Assembly: GCA_948099385.1 (NCBI GenBank) | Contig: CANUEZ040000113.1 | Coordinates: forward strand, 8,816,501-8,880,500 | Source of the DNA: Fasciola hepatica | Taxonomy: Eukaryota; Platyhelminthes; Trematoda; Plagiorchiida; Fasciolidae | Reading direction: 5' to 3' | DNA: 64,000 bases | Shown: one piece after another, positions 45,780 to 56,874 of the stretch | How positions within the stretch are numbered: the first letter of the stretch is position 1 | Layout: each line of letters starts with the position of its first letter | Notes under the pieces: model-generated | What the model saw: only the letters and a program-made list of their open reading frames with translations | What the model was told of the DNA's origin: nothing | Databases searched by the model: none | Program-made: the position numbers and the translations under genes

Positions 45780-47749
45780 CTTTATATAAAGTGTTCTTCA
45801 CAGGTGTTAACACTGAACTGGGAAACAGTACGCCCGTGAAGATCAACATGGACGCACTGCTACTTTCATTTTTCGATATATTTGTTAAATGCAGACTTAC
45901 GATGCAGCAATGCAGCAGTGTACTGAACGTTCTAAACCATTTTTTTAGGATTCTACTAAGTTAGGTCGGGACCTTCCCCCGTATAGAGTCTCTACCCTTT
46001 GGTCCTCGGTTCGCGACACGTTAGCGAATATACTCAGCAGAGAGCAAAAGAACAGTACTCAAAACGCTGGAGCGGGACAACGTGTATATTGGAGGAGCCC
46101 AGCGGCGTGCAGACGGTATGCACAGGCGGAGCAAGTGTCGCCACCAAATACGGCAATTGTTCAAATAAACAAATTTGCTAATATTTGCTATCGTGCCTTG
46201 TATCGGTACCACTACAATTTTTGCCCGGCGTACCGAAGGATCCTAGGACCCTGTCGCACACACCTCGTTCTTGTAAGAAAACGTTGCTATCACAAGGTGT
46301 GTATATTCATATTGGGATCCTCGACGGTCTGCGACGATCAATCAGTGGACTGGCACTGGCCCCGGGATCCGTCGACTTTCAGCTGAATATCAATGGGTCG
46401 TCTATTTATCACTCTTTTACTATACAACTGTGGCCCATTCTGGCACGTGTGGTGCGTCCAAGATGTCTGGCCGTGTTCCCGGTGGGCACTCATTGCGGGT
46501 CAGGGGAGCCGCACCCGATAAACACATTTCTGGAACAGACGGTATTAGAATTGCGAGATGTAATTGACGGCGGCATCAACTATCTTGGGTCATCGGTAGC
46601 GTGTAAACTTGTGTCAGTGATATGCGACACACCTGCCAGGGCTTACATTCGTCAAGTTAGAAGTCTACAGGCTACTTCGGGTGTGACAGATGCACACAGC
46701 GTGGTCTGTACATCACTGGGAGAATAACGTTTCCATTGTTGGAGACTCGACCGCGTACTGATGCCGACTTTCGCCGCTTTAAATACAGACGTCACCATTT
46801 TGGAGAAATCTCATTCATATCAATTCCAGTTGATATGGTGGCGAATTTTCCGTTGGACTATATGCACTTAGTCTGTTTGGGTGTCACGCAGAAGTTGTTA
46901 AATGCATGGCTAAAGGGCAGTCGTGCAGAACGTTTTCGCTTTAGCCCAGCGGTAATCGCAGAACTCGGAAATCGTATTATTCGAAGTCACTGCAATATCC
47001 TCTGTGCTTTTCAGCGCCTATGCCGTCACACTCTGGATTTGGAAAGCATCCGAGTATATACGGGCCCCGTTTGTTTGTTACATTTGCTACCTGATGAATA
47101 CTACAAGCATTTCCTGCTGTTATTCATTGCTGTATACATATTTTCTCATCCCCTTTTACACATCGAGTATCTTGATTTCGCCCATGGACTTTAAGTACTT
47201 TTCGTTCAACAGATATCTGTATTATACGGTCCGAAGGATTTAGTCTATAATGTGCACTGCCTAACACATTTGTCAGAAGATGTCCGGAAACACGGCGTGT
47301 TGGACAACTTCTGTTTTCTATTTGAATCACATCTTGGAAAACTGAAATCATTTATAAAGGGGCCGGCTAAACCAGGTGAGCAGTTGTATAAGCGGCTCCA
47401 CGAACTGAATACCAACTGCGAAACCGTCACTGCAGAAATCCCCATGGATGATTTGTCCCTTCCAATATCTCACATCCCCCGTAGTAGACAATTTATCGTT
47501 CTCAATGGTGTCTTATTTTCAGTGGATGAATCGAACAACGTCATTATCACTAACGGACGTCCCGCAGAAATTGTCAGTTTCCTGGAGGATAACGTTTTCT
47601 TCAAGTACTTCAATTCGCTGGACAATTTTTTCACATACGGGTTAAGTTCAAGCCACTTGTATATTTTCGCTGTGAGCGATTTAGGTTCCACTTCGCACAA
47701 AACACCCATTCACACCATCATACGTAAATGTATTCGTGTTTGCGTTTAA
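45780..47749 (+). pseudogene. CACTA-type transposase, pseudogene
   Basis: An N-terminal piece (LLSFFDIFVKCRLTMQQCSS, 45865-45925) is cut by a solo LTR. It resumes near 46220 with VPKDPRTLSHTPRS, then GVYIHIGILDGLR and VDFQLNINGSSIYHSFTIQ followed by LWPILARVV. After a frameshift at about 46660 comes KSTGYFGCDRCTQRG, a zinc-like C-x-x-C, then FPLLETRPRTDADFRR and ANFPLDYMHLVCLGVTQKLL. A stop (TAA, 47191-47193) precedes YNVHCLTHLSEDVRKHG and FESHLGKLKSFIKGP. These blocks are characteristic of animal CACTA transposases, the DDE-type enzymes that excise and insert the element. At least one frameshift, one stop and the LTR insertion make it inactive. Confidence 0.75.
45944..46216 (-). repeat. Solo LTR of the E3 family inside the transposase gene
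   Basis: In reverse complement it matches the E3 5' LTR (54512-54781) end to end: TGTAGTGGTACC start against TGTAGTGCTACC, shared core with GTTGTCCCGCTCCAGCGTTT and TCCTAAA end. It is flanked by ATTTT on both sides (45939-45943 and 46217-46221), a 5-bp target duplication. It probably formed by recombination between the LTRs of a full element. Confidence 0.75.
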
Positions 47750-48124
47750 TCTTCCACTGTGGTTGTTCCCATTTTACATACATTTTTGTAATTAAAAAAT
47801 GTTTCACATAATGCTCTGTGCTTCCCGTGCCACTTTTTTCGAAAATCGGCATGACGATCTGCTGAGATTACGTAATACTCGTGTGGCTGCGAGGTGAAAG
47901 TTGTTCTCCTTTGTCATTTGTGTTGGCGTGAACTGTTCGTTCTTTGCCGTTTTCTTGCTGTCTTCGTTTGTTTGTTTGGTGTCAATGTAAGACTCGTGTT
48001 TGCTTTCACGTATGGGTGATCACTTACGCGTTATTGCTATCGTGTTCACCGTCTCTGTGTTTCTGTACGTACTTAAATGTGATCAAGTCCCAGATAGACA
48101 ATTCCTAATGAAAAACTTTCGTAG

Positions 48125-49393
48125 ATATACGTGGTTGCTCAATTCTCAGACGAAAATTCGTACGCCATGGTACACAAGAATTGGATTGTCGACGAGACGC
48201 ACTTTCGTTGGCCACGAACGAAGAGTTTTCCTGACTACAGGCGTCATTTGCTATCAGGAAAGGTAGTGCTGAATTCCTACCCGGATTACTACTTTAGGCT
48301 GATGTACTATACAGGTAAGTCAGTGGTAGCGTAACATTCAAATAGACAAACTTGGGGATGCAATTGACTTCGAGCACCAGATGGTTTCTCAGTCAAGTGC
48401 TGCTTCCACGGATGAAACGGAGAAGCAGACATACTTTTCGCAGCACCATTCCACAAGAAAGAGGTAATTAACCATTTATATTCACATACCTAAAGGGTTC
48501 CCGTGGAATTCTCTTCCGATGAGAGTCCCCAGGCAATGCGGAGAACCGCAAAACCAGTTATGCTGGACTTATCACCCTCCCCACCACCCATTTTTGGACG
48601 TCTTAGTGGAATACAAAGGTAAATTTCTAATATGCACAACCGAATTCTGTGTTAGTTCGCCTCATTTGTCTTCACAGTCCACTATGTCTGCATGAGCTAG
48701 CACCCGAGTCCCAGTCGCATCCTCAAGGTAATTACTACACTTTTATCTCATGTTACCCATTTAATTACAAGTAGCAGCTCAAGCAGCAGCGCTACACAAA
48801 TGAACTTGGCCCCTCACTTGCACGAAATACTATGCTAGTTCACATGTAGTGCCGTCACCTTATTTTTTAGTAAACCAAGAAAAAATTCTGCTGCCCGTAG
48901 ACAGCCTTACAATAAGTTTGGAGAGACTACGTACTTTCGAGGCGTCATGTTCACAAGCTATGCCGCAACCAGACACACGTGTGAATAGTTTGGATGAATT
49001 TCACCATTTGCACGAGGTCCTCGGAACACCAGAAGCTTTCAATAAGATGGTAAGTTGCTATAAGGGTAGGAGACAAATATTGGTCACAACACTCCAGTGG
49101 TTCGCAACTAGAATCCTTCGGGATGCGGTTAAACAAACGCTATCTGGTGTGGTCAGCGATGGCCTTGCAGTGAAGTGCTGCTGGCTGGGTAGCGGCAAGA
49201 GGATAGCCGTCTGCGATCATAGACTCACCAGAACAATAAAAGGTACTTCAGTTGATTAGCGGTCTCAAGGCTTACTAGACGTTATCAGATTCAGTCAGTT
49301 TTTGGCCGAGGAACTAACTGTCAACATCGACATACACATCAAAATTGAGTCCACAACGCTCGTGATCGCGGAGCAGGTAGCAGATGTAGTAGG
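48125..49393 (+). CDS. DUF4806-like protein gene, second gene of the CACTA element
   Basis: Exons with agreeing phases: 48125-48314, 48346-48463, 48496-48618, 48678-48727 and 48871-49242. A further coding-like piece (about 49262-49393, with LLDVIRFSQFLAEELTVN) follows in a frame I could not join. The first exon (VVAQFSDENSYAMVHKNWIV, then HFRWPRTKSFPDY) and the fifth (VNSLDEFHHLHEVLGTPEAF, RDAVKQTLSGVVSDGLAVKC) have the N- and C-terminal blocks of DUF4806 proteins, whose function is unknown. Introns of 31 and 32 bp are very short. The start codon was not found. Being downstream of the transposase and inside the right subterminal repeats, it is probably carried by the transposon; a host gene into which the element inserted is the alternative. 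Confidence 0.5.
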
Positions 49394-50556
49394 TAAGTAG
49401 AATGAAACGGAGTTGCCTCATTTCTTCGCTACGGTTAACAGAATCATGCTCACTGTCAGACTAACATTTGAAGTACATTATTCGTCTCTTGAATTACATC
49501 GGACGTCCGCGTTTTTCCCGTATTCCACTTTCGCTATCCGCATCATATGTTATTTGTGAAAAGGCGGCAGTCATATGCAAGCCTGTGTTGTTCGGTTTAC
49601 ATCGACAGACAGCTCCATTATGAAATATTAACATAGACTCATCTTTTTTCAACTTGCAAGCATCGATGAAAAATACCGTGCCGTTTGTTGGATATGTTTA
49701 TATCGGATGCCATTATCGCAATACATAATGGTGGAGTGATTTACTGACAGCTCGTCAATAACAGTTTACATTTTATTCTCATATCCGCAGATATCGCGAC
49801 CACAGACAACTGAATCCAAGGTTCAACGAGAAAGTACTTTGATGGATTATTGTAAATTTGTACAAAATACACATTTATTGCAGGTAAATAAATTTTTCGT
49901 GTCGCGGATTTGGCTTTCAATTTTCAGTTACATATTCGACAGAAATTGTTGTATGTGGGACGCATACGCAAACGGCCAAATTAAAAGTAAACATCAGTAG
50001 TAGTTGGTGAAACGGCAGTTGGATCTGGTTTCGTTCAACATATTACAAAGGTTAGGGCTAGCCCCAGGTTCGCCCCGTGGAGCACGCATGGGGCAACCTT
50101 GGGGCAAACTTGGGGTGTGCTACTTGGGAAATCCCATATTGATTTATTGTAAACAAGACGTATGCCATCGATTATCAGAACCGTGTGTTCATCCAAATTT
50201 ACGCTCATAGCGTGACGCCATGGTTTGTGTGCTTCTCACGGCTGAATTCACATGTGAATTTTACCATTTCGTTTGCATTGATTTACTACGAAATTGTACG
50301 CACGTTTGGGCGAAATATGAAACACCACGGTATATCATGTGCCATGTCCGTGTTCTGCTTCCGTGGTATCCCGTGCAGGATAATACTACATTACTCCATA
50401 GATTGTCACATTTTGGTAGCTATTAGGACCATACGAAGCATGTATAGTAAGTGGATGTAGTTAGAAAATAAAAAGATAGAAGGAGCTCCAGGATGCCCGT
50501 CATGATGTAACGCATATTTGTGAAGCCACTTCCAGTGAGCCGACAAGAATGAATTT

Positions 50557-50967
50557 ATAGAAGACATTCGAGTGCGGCTGGCGTACGTGTCTCCTATCGG
50601 GTCTAGCAGCGAATACCAACGATGTCCTCCCTATCGGACGAATAGAGAAGATGTAAGTCGGTTTACAGATGCCAGGTGTATTCTAGATATCGTGGCACCG
50701 AAACAGTACCGATACGAGAGATACACCGAACGGAAAACGGAACGAAACGCGACGGCTGTGCAGAGAGCGAATCGCGAGCGAACGACCGAAAGTGAAAGTG
50801 ATTTAAAACGAGGTCGACGGAAACCTCGGAAAAGTCAGTCCAGTAAAACGTAGGCAACCGGAGAACACTGAGGTCAATGTCAAACGTCAGAAAAGATCGT
50901 GGAGAAAATAGATCCAAAATGGTGTCCAGAAAATAGTCATTTTCTCAAAACGATCGAGGTCACTACA
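50557..50967 (-). repeat. E2a 3' LTR
   Basis: 411 bp; in reverse complement it starts TGTAGTGACCTCGATCG and ends CTTCTAT. Nearly identical to the E2b LTRs at 55465 and 60732. The strongly open frames seen in the LTRs on both strands are shared by all three copies and have no recognised product. Confidence 0.9.
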
Positions 50968-51525
50968 GCAGCCCCTCGCTAGAAAGCACGGAAAGCTTTC
51001 GAAAAAATGTCAAGGAGGAAAAGGCATACAAACGGTATTCGTGTGCGCGAATGCGTGCAAAATACATGAATGTAGCTGTGCTGTAGGATGCTGACGGGCA
51101 GAATCCGTGGTATGCAGGAACCGCAGGATGATGGTCGAGCGTAAACCAGATTCGTTGCCAATGACGTCGGTTGCGTGAATCGTCATCAAGGTGTGCTACA
51201 CCAATAACGTCCAGCGTCGGGTAACCGTTAACCAATATGATATCCGGAAGCCAAATCGATAGGTTCGTAAATGGCCAGGAACGAGGACGACAAGGCCGAT
51301 CCAGAATGCAAACGTTGGTGCCAAAATTCTCCAGATTTCGCGGGACCAGCGAAGCGTACCATATGGCGGGGTTCCATGAAACGAAAAGAAATGAAAAACT
51401 GGTGCAGCAACCGCAATGGACTTGACTAGAATACAGTAATAACTAATGAAGTATGCTAAATCGTGTCGAAACGATAAACACGAAAGTTATTACTGCGAAG
51501 TGCAATGGTTAAGATCGTGCTTGGC

Positions 51526-54511
51526 CTAGTCGCGAAAACTTGCTGGGCAAACGATCTTCCGACCGGAACGTGAGACGGGAGCCTCATTCACGGACGGGTG
51601 CGTAGGCGTGCTCTGCTGACTTGAACGTGAGACGATAGCCTCATTCGAAGTCGTAGCAGGCAACGGTAACTGCAGACCTTGACGTGACACGGAAGTGTCG
51701 TCAACAGGCAGTGCAGGGTTAACATCAAATCTCATGTCAGCGGGCGACACGCTATCATCAACGTACGTGGCTTTGAGACGATCGATGCTGACGGTATCGA
51801 CGCGACCGTGTCGATCAACCTTAAAGGTCTTATCGTGACGGGAAATCACGCGAAATGGACCTTCGTAAGGCTGTTGTAATGGTTTCCGTACCGAATCAAC
51901 ACGAATGAATACATGCGAACAAGTTTCGAGTTCGGTCGGAACAAAAACCTGTCGTCGCTGTATTCGAGTCTGCGCCGGAGCGAGATTTTGCATGTACGTA
52001 GACAAACGGTGAACGTAAGTCTGTACGGCAAGTGAATCTGTACTCCGTGGCGTAAAGAATTCCCCAGGCAGTCGTAATGTCGTGCCATAGACAAGTTCTG
52101 CCGCGGAACATTGGATATCTGCCTTTATGCAAGTCCTGATACCAAGCAGAACTAGCGGTAACGTTTCGTACCAGCCGGGGCTCTCGTGTACTATAAGAGC
52201 CGCTTTGAGCTGGCGATGAAAACGTTCGACTAAACCATTCGATGCCGGATGGTACGCGGTCGTGCGAATGCGTTCCGTACCCAGCATGTGAGTTAATGAA
52301 GAGAATAGATCGGACTCAAATTGTTGCCCTCGATCGGTAGTGATTGTGGAAGGACAACCATACGAAGCTATCCATCGTTCTATCAGATGTCGAGCCACTG
52401 ATTCGGCCGTGACGACAGAGATGGGAATAGCCTCGGGCCACCTCGTAAATCTGTCGATGCACGTTAATAAATAGGTATACCCGTGTGATGCGGTAAATGG
52501 ACCCACAATGTCTACGTGGACATGATCGAAGAGAGCATCAGGCGTAGCAAAAGTACCGATAGGCGAAGCTACGTGCCTATGCACTTTAGATCGTTGACAG
52601 TGTAGACACTGTTTTGCCCACATACGAACATCTTTATTCATGGACGGCCAGACGTATCGTGCGGCTACCAATCGGAGACTGGCTGCGATGCCTGGATGTG
52701 AGAGTCCATGGAGGGTATCGAACACGAGGCGTCGATATGCAGAGGGTACGACTGGTCGAGGTATACCACTAGACATGTCGCAGAGTATAGTCCCAGCACT
52801 GGTGGCCAGAGGTACGGACTGACACTGTAGCGACGATGACTGAGCGGCTTCCATACATGAAGAATCCTGTGCCTGTGCGGCAGCCATGGCAGGGATGTCT
52901 AAAACCGGAGATTTAATGGCATTAAGCGGAATACGCGACAAAGCATCTGCAACGCAGTTCGACTCACCTTCGACGTGTCGTAGGTCGGTCGTGAACTGAG
53001 AAATATAGTCTAAATGTCTGACTTCTCGTGGAGAGTAACGATCAGACTTAGTATGCAATGCATACGTCAAAGGTTTATGGTCGGTAAAGAGGATGAAATA
53101 TCGACCCTCGACTGCATGGCGAAAGTACATAACGGCATTATATGCAGCCAGCAGTTTGCGACCAAAAGCACTATATTTGGTTTCCGTGGGATTGAGGCGT
53201 CGAGAGAAGAACTCTAATGGCTGCCATATCCCAGAAACAGACTGTTGCAGGACCGCTCCGATGGCAAAGTCGGATGCATCCACCGCTATGCTTAGCGTGG
53301 CGGACGGAACTGGGTGCATGAGGAGCGTGATCTGATCTAATGTCGCTTTAATCTCCGAAAACGCTACTCGTGCGGCATCCGTAAACGACAACTTACGTGG
53401 ATTGCCACGAAGTAGGTCAGTTAATGGAAGCAAACGTTCAGCGGCATTGGGTATGAAACGACGATAAAAGTTAACTAACCCCAAAAATGCCTTGAGCTCC
53501 TTGGTTGAGGACGGTACGGCGTAATCTAAAATAGCGCGCACTTTATCCTCGCAAGGCTTAATACCCTCTCGAGTGGTCTTGTGGCCGAGGAACACGAGTT
53601 CCGGTTTGCCAAGTTCACATTTATCAGGATTGACTACTATTCGATGTTCGGACAAACGTTGAAATAGTAGCGTCAAATGTTGGAAATGTTCATCTACGCT
53701 CGACGATGCGATTAGCAAGTCATCGATATAGACGTGAACAAATTCCAAGTCTCGTGTAATGCTATCAATAAACCTCTGGAATGTCTGAGCAGCATTTCGC
53801 AAACCAAATGGCATACGTAGGAACTCAAACAAACCAAAAGGAGTTGTGACAGTGGTTTTCTCGACATCTTCAGCGGCGACTGGGATCTGGTGATAGGCTC
53901 ATACCAAGTCGATCTTGGAAAATACAGCCGTGCCGTGAAGTGCTGACGTGATGTCGTGTATGTGGGGTATCGGATAACTATCTTAACGGGTAACCGAATT
54001 TAGTGCGCAATAGTCGCCACATGGTCGCCAGCTAACGCCATCTTTCTTAAGAACCATGTGCAGAGGTGAGGCCCATGGACTGTGAGAAGGACGAACAATA
54101 CCTTTAGAAAGTAAAGTGTCAAACTCACGTTTGGCGAAAACCAATTTGTCCGGTGCCAGTCGGCGAGGTCGTGCCGTGACTGGGGGTCCGTTAGTGACAA
54201 TGTGGCGTGCCACACGATCGGTCACTGTCTCTATCTCTTCGAATGGTTTAGTCAATATAGGGAATTTAATAACCAAAGACTGAAAATCGTGCGGAATGTT
54301 AGAAAACAATCCTGTGATTCGGTGTGCATCTGTTCGAGATGCAATACCCGTAAATTTAATGTCCGACGAAGGATCGATAAGCTGCAGCCTACGTGAATCA
54401 ACAAGTAATTCATAGTGCTGCAGAAAATCGGTTCACAGTATGCCTGTGGGAACATCCGCAGGAATGAACGTCCACAGATACCGTCGTCGTGGTCCCAGGT
54501 TGACCGCAAGC
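51526..54511 (-). pseudogene. E2a Pol (protease end, RT, RNase H, integrase)
   Basis: One frame runs from 54511 to the stop at 51526, broken by three in-frame stops: TGA at 54433-54435, TAA at 53983-53985 and TGA at 53899-53901. The last 768 codons (53832-51526) are uninterrupted. RT holds [15 protein letters not shown] and the catalytic YIDD; RNase [20 protein letters not shown] and [11 protein letters not shown]; integrase the H-H-C-C zinc site (LHGLSHPG, CLHCQR), then HVDIVGPF, TTDRGQQFES and NGLVERFHR for D-D-E. The C-terminal tail after integrase is Ser/Pro/Thr-rich. Copying in cis would need readthrough of the stops. Confidence 0.85.
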
Positions 54512-54781
54512 TGTAGTGCTACCAATAAAGCACTCGATGACGAAGACTAACAAATTTGTTTATTTGAACAATGACCGTTTCTGGTGGCGCCACTTGCTCC
54601 GCCTGTGTACGTCGTCTGCACGCCGTTGTGCTCCTCCAATACACACGTTGTCCCGCTCCAGCGTTTTGAGTTCTGCTTTGAGCGCTGCCGAGTATATTCG
54701 CTATCGTGTCACATACCGAGGACCACGGGCTATAGACTCTATACGGGAGCAGGTCCTGAATTAACTGAGATAAATCCTAAA
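54512..54781 (+). repeat. E3 5' LTR
   Basis: 270 bp, TGTAGTGCTACC to ATCCTAAA. Its left limit is where similarity to E2 stops; its right limit is set by the primer-binding site. An independent solo copy at 45944-46216 has the same ends. Confidence 0.8.
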
Positions 54782-54989
54782 CTGGGGAGCCCGAACAACA
54801 AATTAATTCTCGAAGGACATTCGTAAGTCCCTCAATCACATTTATTCGTTTACATATACACTTTTCCGATATATAAACGGTAAATTCCGGATATCAGTTA
54901 CCATATCCCTTATATATATTTTCTTATATCCATATTATAAATGTTTCACTTTTGCTGCACTGACCTCTTTATATCATTTTACATTTGAT

Positions 54990-55464
54990 ATACCATTGCA
55001 ACTAAGGCTAGCAACGACCGTAGACCTGACCCGGAACCGTCCGTTTCGACAGTCTCCCTAGCCGTCCCTCAGTTTTTTATTGATGACCCTCAACTCTGGT
55101 TTCATATGTTGGAGGCAGAGTTTGAATCACATAGAATTACAAGCGAACGAACCCGTTACTTGCGGACTATCGGTCGCCTTCCCCGTGACGTTGCTACTCA
55201 GATACGCGACGTAATATTTAATAACAGTTCTTACACAGCCGTGAAAGACGCGGTAATCTCTTGTCTTTTACCATCAGAATCATCCAGACTAAAACGGCTG
55301 ACCCAAGGGACAGAGTTAGGTAGCAAGAAGCCCTCTGCATTACTGAGAGAAATGCAGCAGCTGGCAGGGCAACTTTTAGAGGAAAACGTCCTTAAAGAGT
55401 TGTGGGTACAGCGACTACCACCCAACAGTCAAGCACTGCTCGAGGTTTCCAGCCACCTTAAGCT
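54990..55464 (+). pseudogene. E3 Gag, first piece
   Basis: The frame opens after a TGA at 54986. It includes DPEPSVSTVSLAVP, FFIDDPQLWFHMLEAEFESH, RDVIFNNSSYTAVKDAVISC, LPSESSRLKRLTQGTELG and LKELWVQRLPPNSQALLEV, the block order of CsRn1-type Gag. The first ATG is at 55106, well inside the conserved part. An ATT in good initiation context (ACCATTGCA, 54993-55001) sits where a start would be expected and may be a lost ATG. The reading stops at 55464 where E2b begins. Confidence 0.75.
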
Positions 55465-55875
55465 TGTAGTGACCTCGATCGTTTTGAGAAAATGACTATT
55501 TTCTGGACACCATTTTGGATCTATTTTCTCCACGATCTTTTCTGACGTTTGACATTGACCTCAGTGTTCTCCGGTTGCCTACGTTTTACTGGACTGACTT
55601 TTCCGAGGTTTCCGTCGACCTCGTTTCAAATCACTTTCACTTTCGTTCGTTCGCTCGCGGTTCGCTCTCAGCACAGCCGTCGCGTTTCGTTCCGTTTTCC
55701 GTTCGGTGTATTTCTCGTATCGGTACTGTTTCGGTGCCACGATATCTAGGATACACCTGGCATCTGTAAACCGACTTACGTCTTCTCTATTCGTCCGATA
55801 GCGGGGATATCGTTGGTATTCGCTGCTAGACCCGATAGGAGACACGTTCGCCAGCCGCACCCGAACGTCTTCTAT
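55465..55875 (+). repeat. E2b 5' LTR
   Basis: 411 bp, TGTAGTGACCTCG to CGTCTTCTAT. Aligns without gaps to the 3' LTR. Confidence 0.9.
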
Positions 55876-56010
55876 ATTGGTGAGCCCAAGAACTTCCAGA
55901 ACCTGCTGGATTATTCGCCCGCCCGGTGAGTCTGTGATTTATCGCTGTTTCACGTCCTCCTTTCGTTGCACAATATATATTTTTTTACGATATATTATCG
56001 CAACGTAGCC

Positions 56011-56874
56011 ATGTCAGAGGATAAGGCGCAGCTCGACACAGATCTCACTCTGTCTGCGGTTGCCTTTAAACCAGTGGCGTTTATCCCTCATGATCCAGAG
56101 GTTTGGTTTGCAGCCTTAGAGCTGCAGTTTGAGGCACGTAGGATTGTTGGCCAACGCCAACGATTTTCCTATGCCTTAGAGGCTATTCCAGGTGATGTTA
56201 TCGCCTCGGTGAGAGATTTGGTATTAAATCCTCCTCAAGTACAGCCGTACGATCGGCTTAAGAAGGCTATACTACAACATTTCCTTCCTACTCGGGAGGA
56301 ACGGCTACGTCAGCTACTAGCACGGCACCCCATAGGTGATACTAAACCCAGCCGCCACCTAGCTCGTCTCCGGTCTTTGGCAGGGCCCGCCGATAAGGAT
56401 TCGGAGATAGTTAAGGAACTGTGGTTGGATTCTCTACCCTTCCACGTTCAGACCACCGTTACTGCTCTCCTCGAGGACTCGTCCTTGGAACGAGCAGCCG
56501 CCGTGGCTGACAAAATTGTCGCACGTGTCGGCAGTGGGGCTAATCCCCTCATTGCCACGACATCGCGCAATCCTAGGGGTGTCGACCTGGATGAATCGCC
56601 GGAGAGGCCTCGGCACTCTCGATCCATCCAGCGCCGCCTGTCCTTCAAGGACAGAGTTAAAATACCTACACCTCGCAGTAGCCCACGTAAACAACGGCAC
56701 GGACGGGCGCCCTCCACTGCCCACGTCCGCCGTGAATCCGCCTCACCTGCCTCATCCAAACCCGATCATCCTACCAGCGGCTTTTGTTGGTTCCACCGCG
56801 TTTTCGGGCCAGCCGCCCGTAGGTGCAGACAGCCGTGTTCATACGCGGCGGGAAACGCCACTGCCGGCGAGTAG
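56011..56874 (+). CDS. E2b Gag
   Basis: An intact frame of 287 codons from ATG 56011 (an in-frame ATG at 55966 gives 302). It packages the RNA into particles. Conserved blocks: FKPVAFIPHDPEVWFAALEL, FEARRIVGQRQRFSY, DLVLNPPQVQPYDRLKKAIL, QHFLPTREERLRQLLAR and ELWLDSLPFHVQTTVTALL. Near the C-terminus CWFHRVFGPAARRCRQPC is the C-x2-H-x9-10-C-x3-C knuckle that marks the CsRn1/Kabuki clade and replaces the usual CCHC. The later part is Arg/Ser/Pro-rich. It overlaps the pol frame at its end. The start at 56011 is preferred because the upstream 15 codons are AT-rich leader. Confidence 0.85.
   Translation: MSEDKAQLDTDLTLSAVAFKPVAFIPHDPEVWFAALELQFEARRIVGQRQRFSYALEAIPGDVIASVRDLVLNPPQVQPYDRLKKAILQHFLPTREERLRQLLARHPIGDTKPSRHLARLRSLAGPADKDSEIVKELWLDSLPFHVQTTVTALLEDSSLERAAAVADKIVARVGSGANPLIATTSRNPRGVDLDESPERPRHSRSIQRRLSFKDRVKIPTPRSSPRKQRHGRAPSTAHVRRESASPASSKPDHPTSGFCWFHRVFGPAARRCRQPCSYAAGNATAGE

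Larger units (their letters stand above)
44690..50130 (+). mobile_element. CACTA (En/Spm)-type DNA transposon, decayed
   Basis: The transposase region (45780-47749) belongs to the animal CACTA group. Copies of an AACTTGGGG/CCCAAG motif cluster at 44690-44735 and 45040-45095 on the left and at 50050-50125 on the right, as expected of subterminal repeats in this superfamily. On the right the motif also appears inverted (GGGCTAGCCCCAGGTT against AACTTGGGGTTAGCCC on the left). The exact ends with CACTA and the target duplication were not found, so the limits are approximate. A second gene lies between the transposase and the right repeats. Confidence 0.6.
50557..54511 (-). mobile_element. CsRn1-clade Ty3/gypsy element E2a, 3' part, minus strand
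   Basis: It contains, on the minus strand, part of the protease, RT, RNase H, integrase, a post-pol region and the 3' LTR. It ends abruptly at 54511 in the protease region, at the point that corresponds to about 57072 in the second copy E2b, where the LTR of element E3 begins. The missing 5' part (protease start, gag, 5' LTR) should lie beyond E3, outside the window. Pol is very similar to that of E2b. Confidence 0.85.

Noticed and set aside
50572..50917. Arg/Glu-rich and Phe-rich frames in the E2 LTRs (also at 55515-55860 and 60782-61127)
   Set aside because: They are in LTR sequence and recur because the LTRs are near-identical copies; no domain is recognisable.
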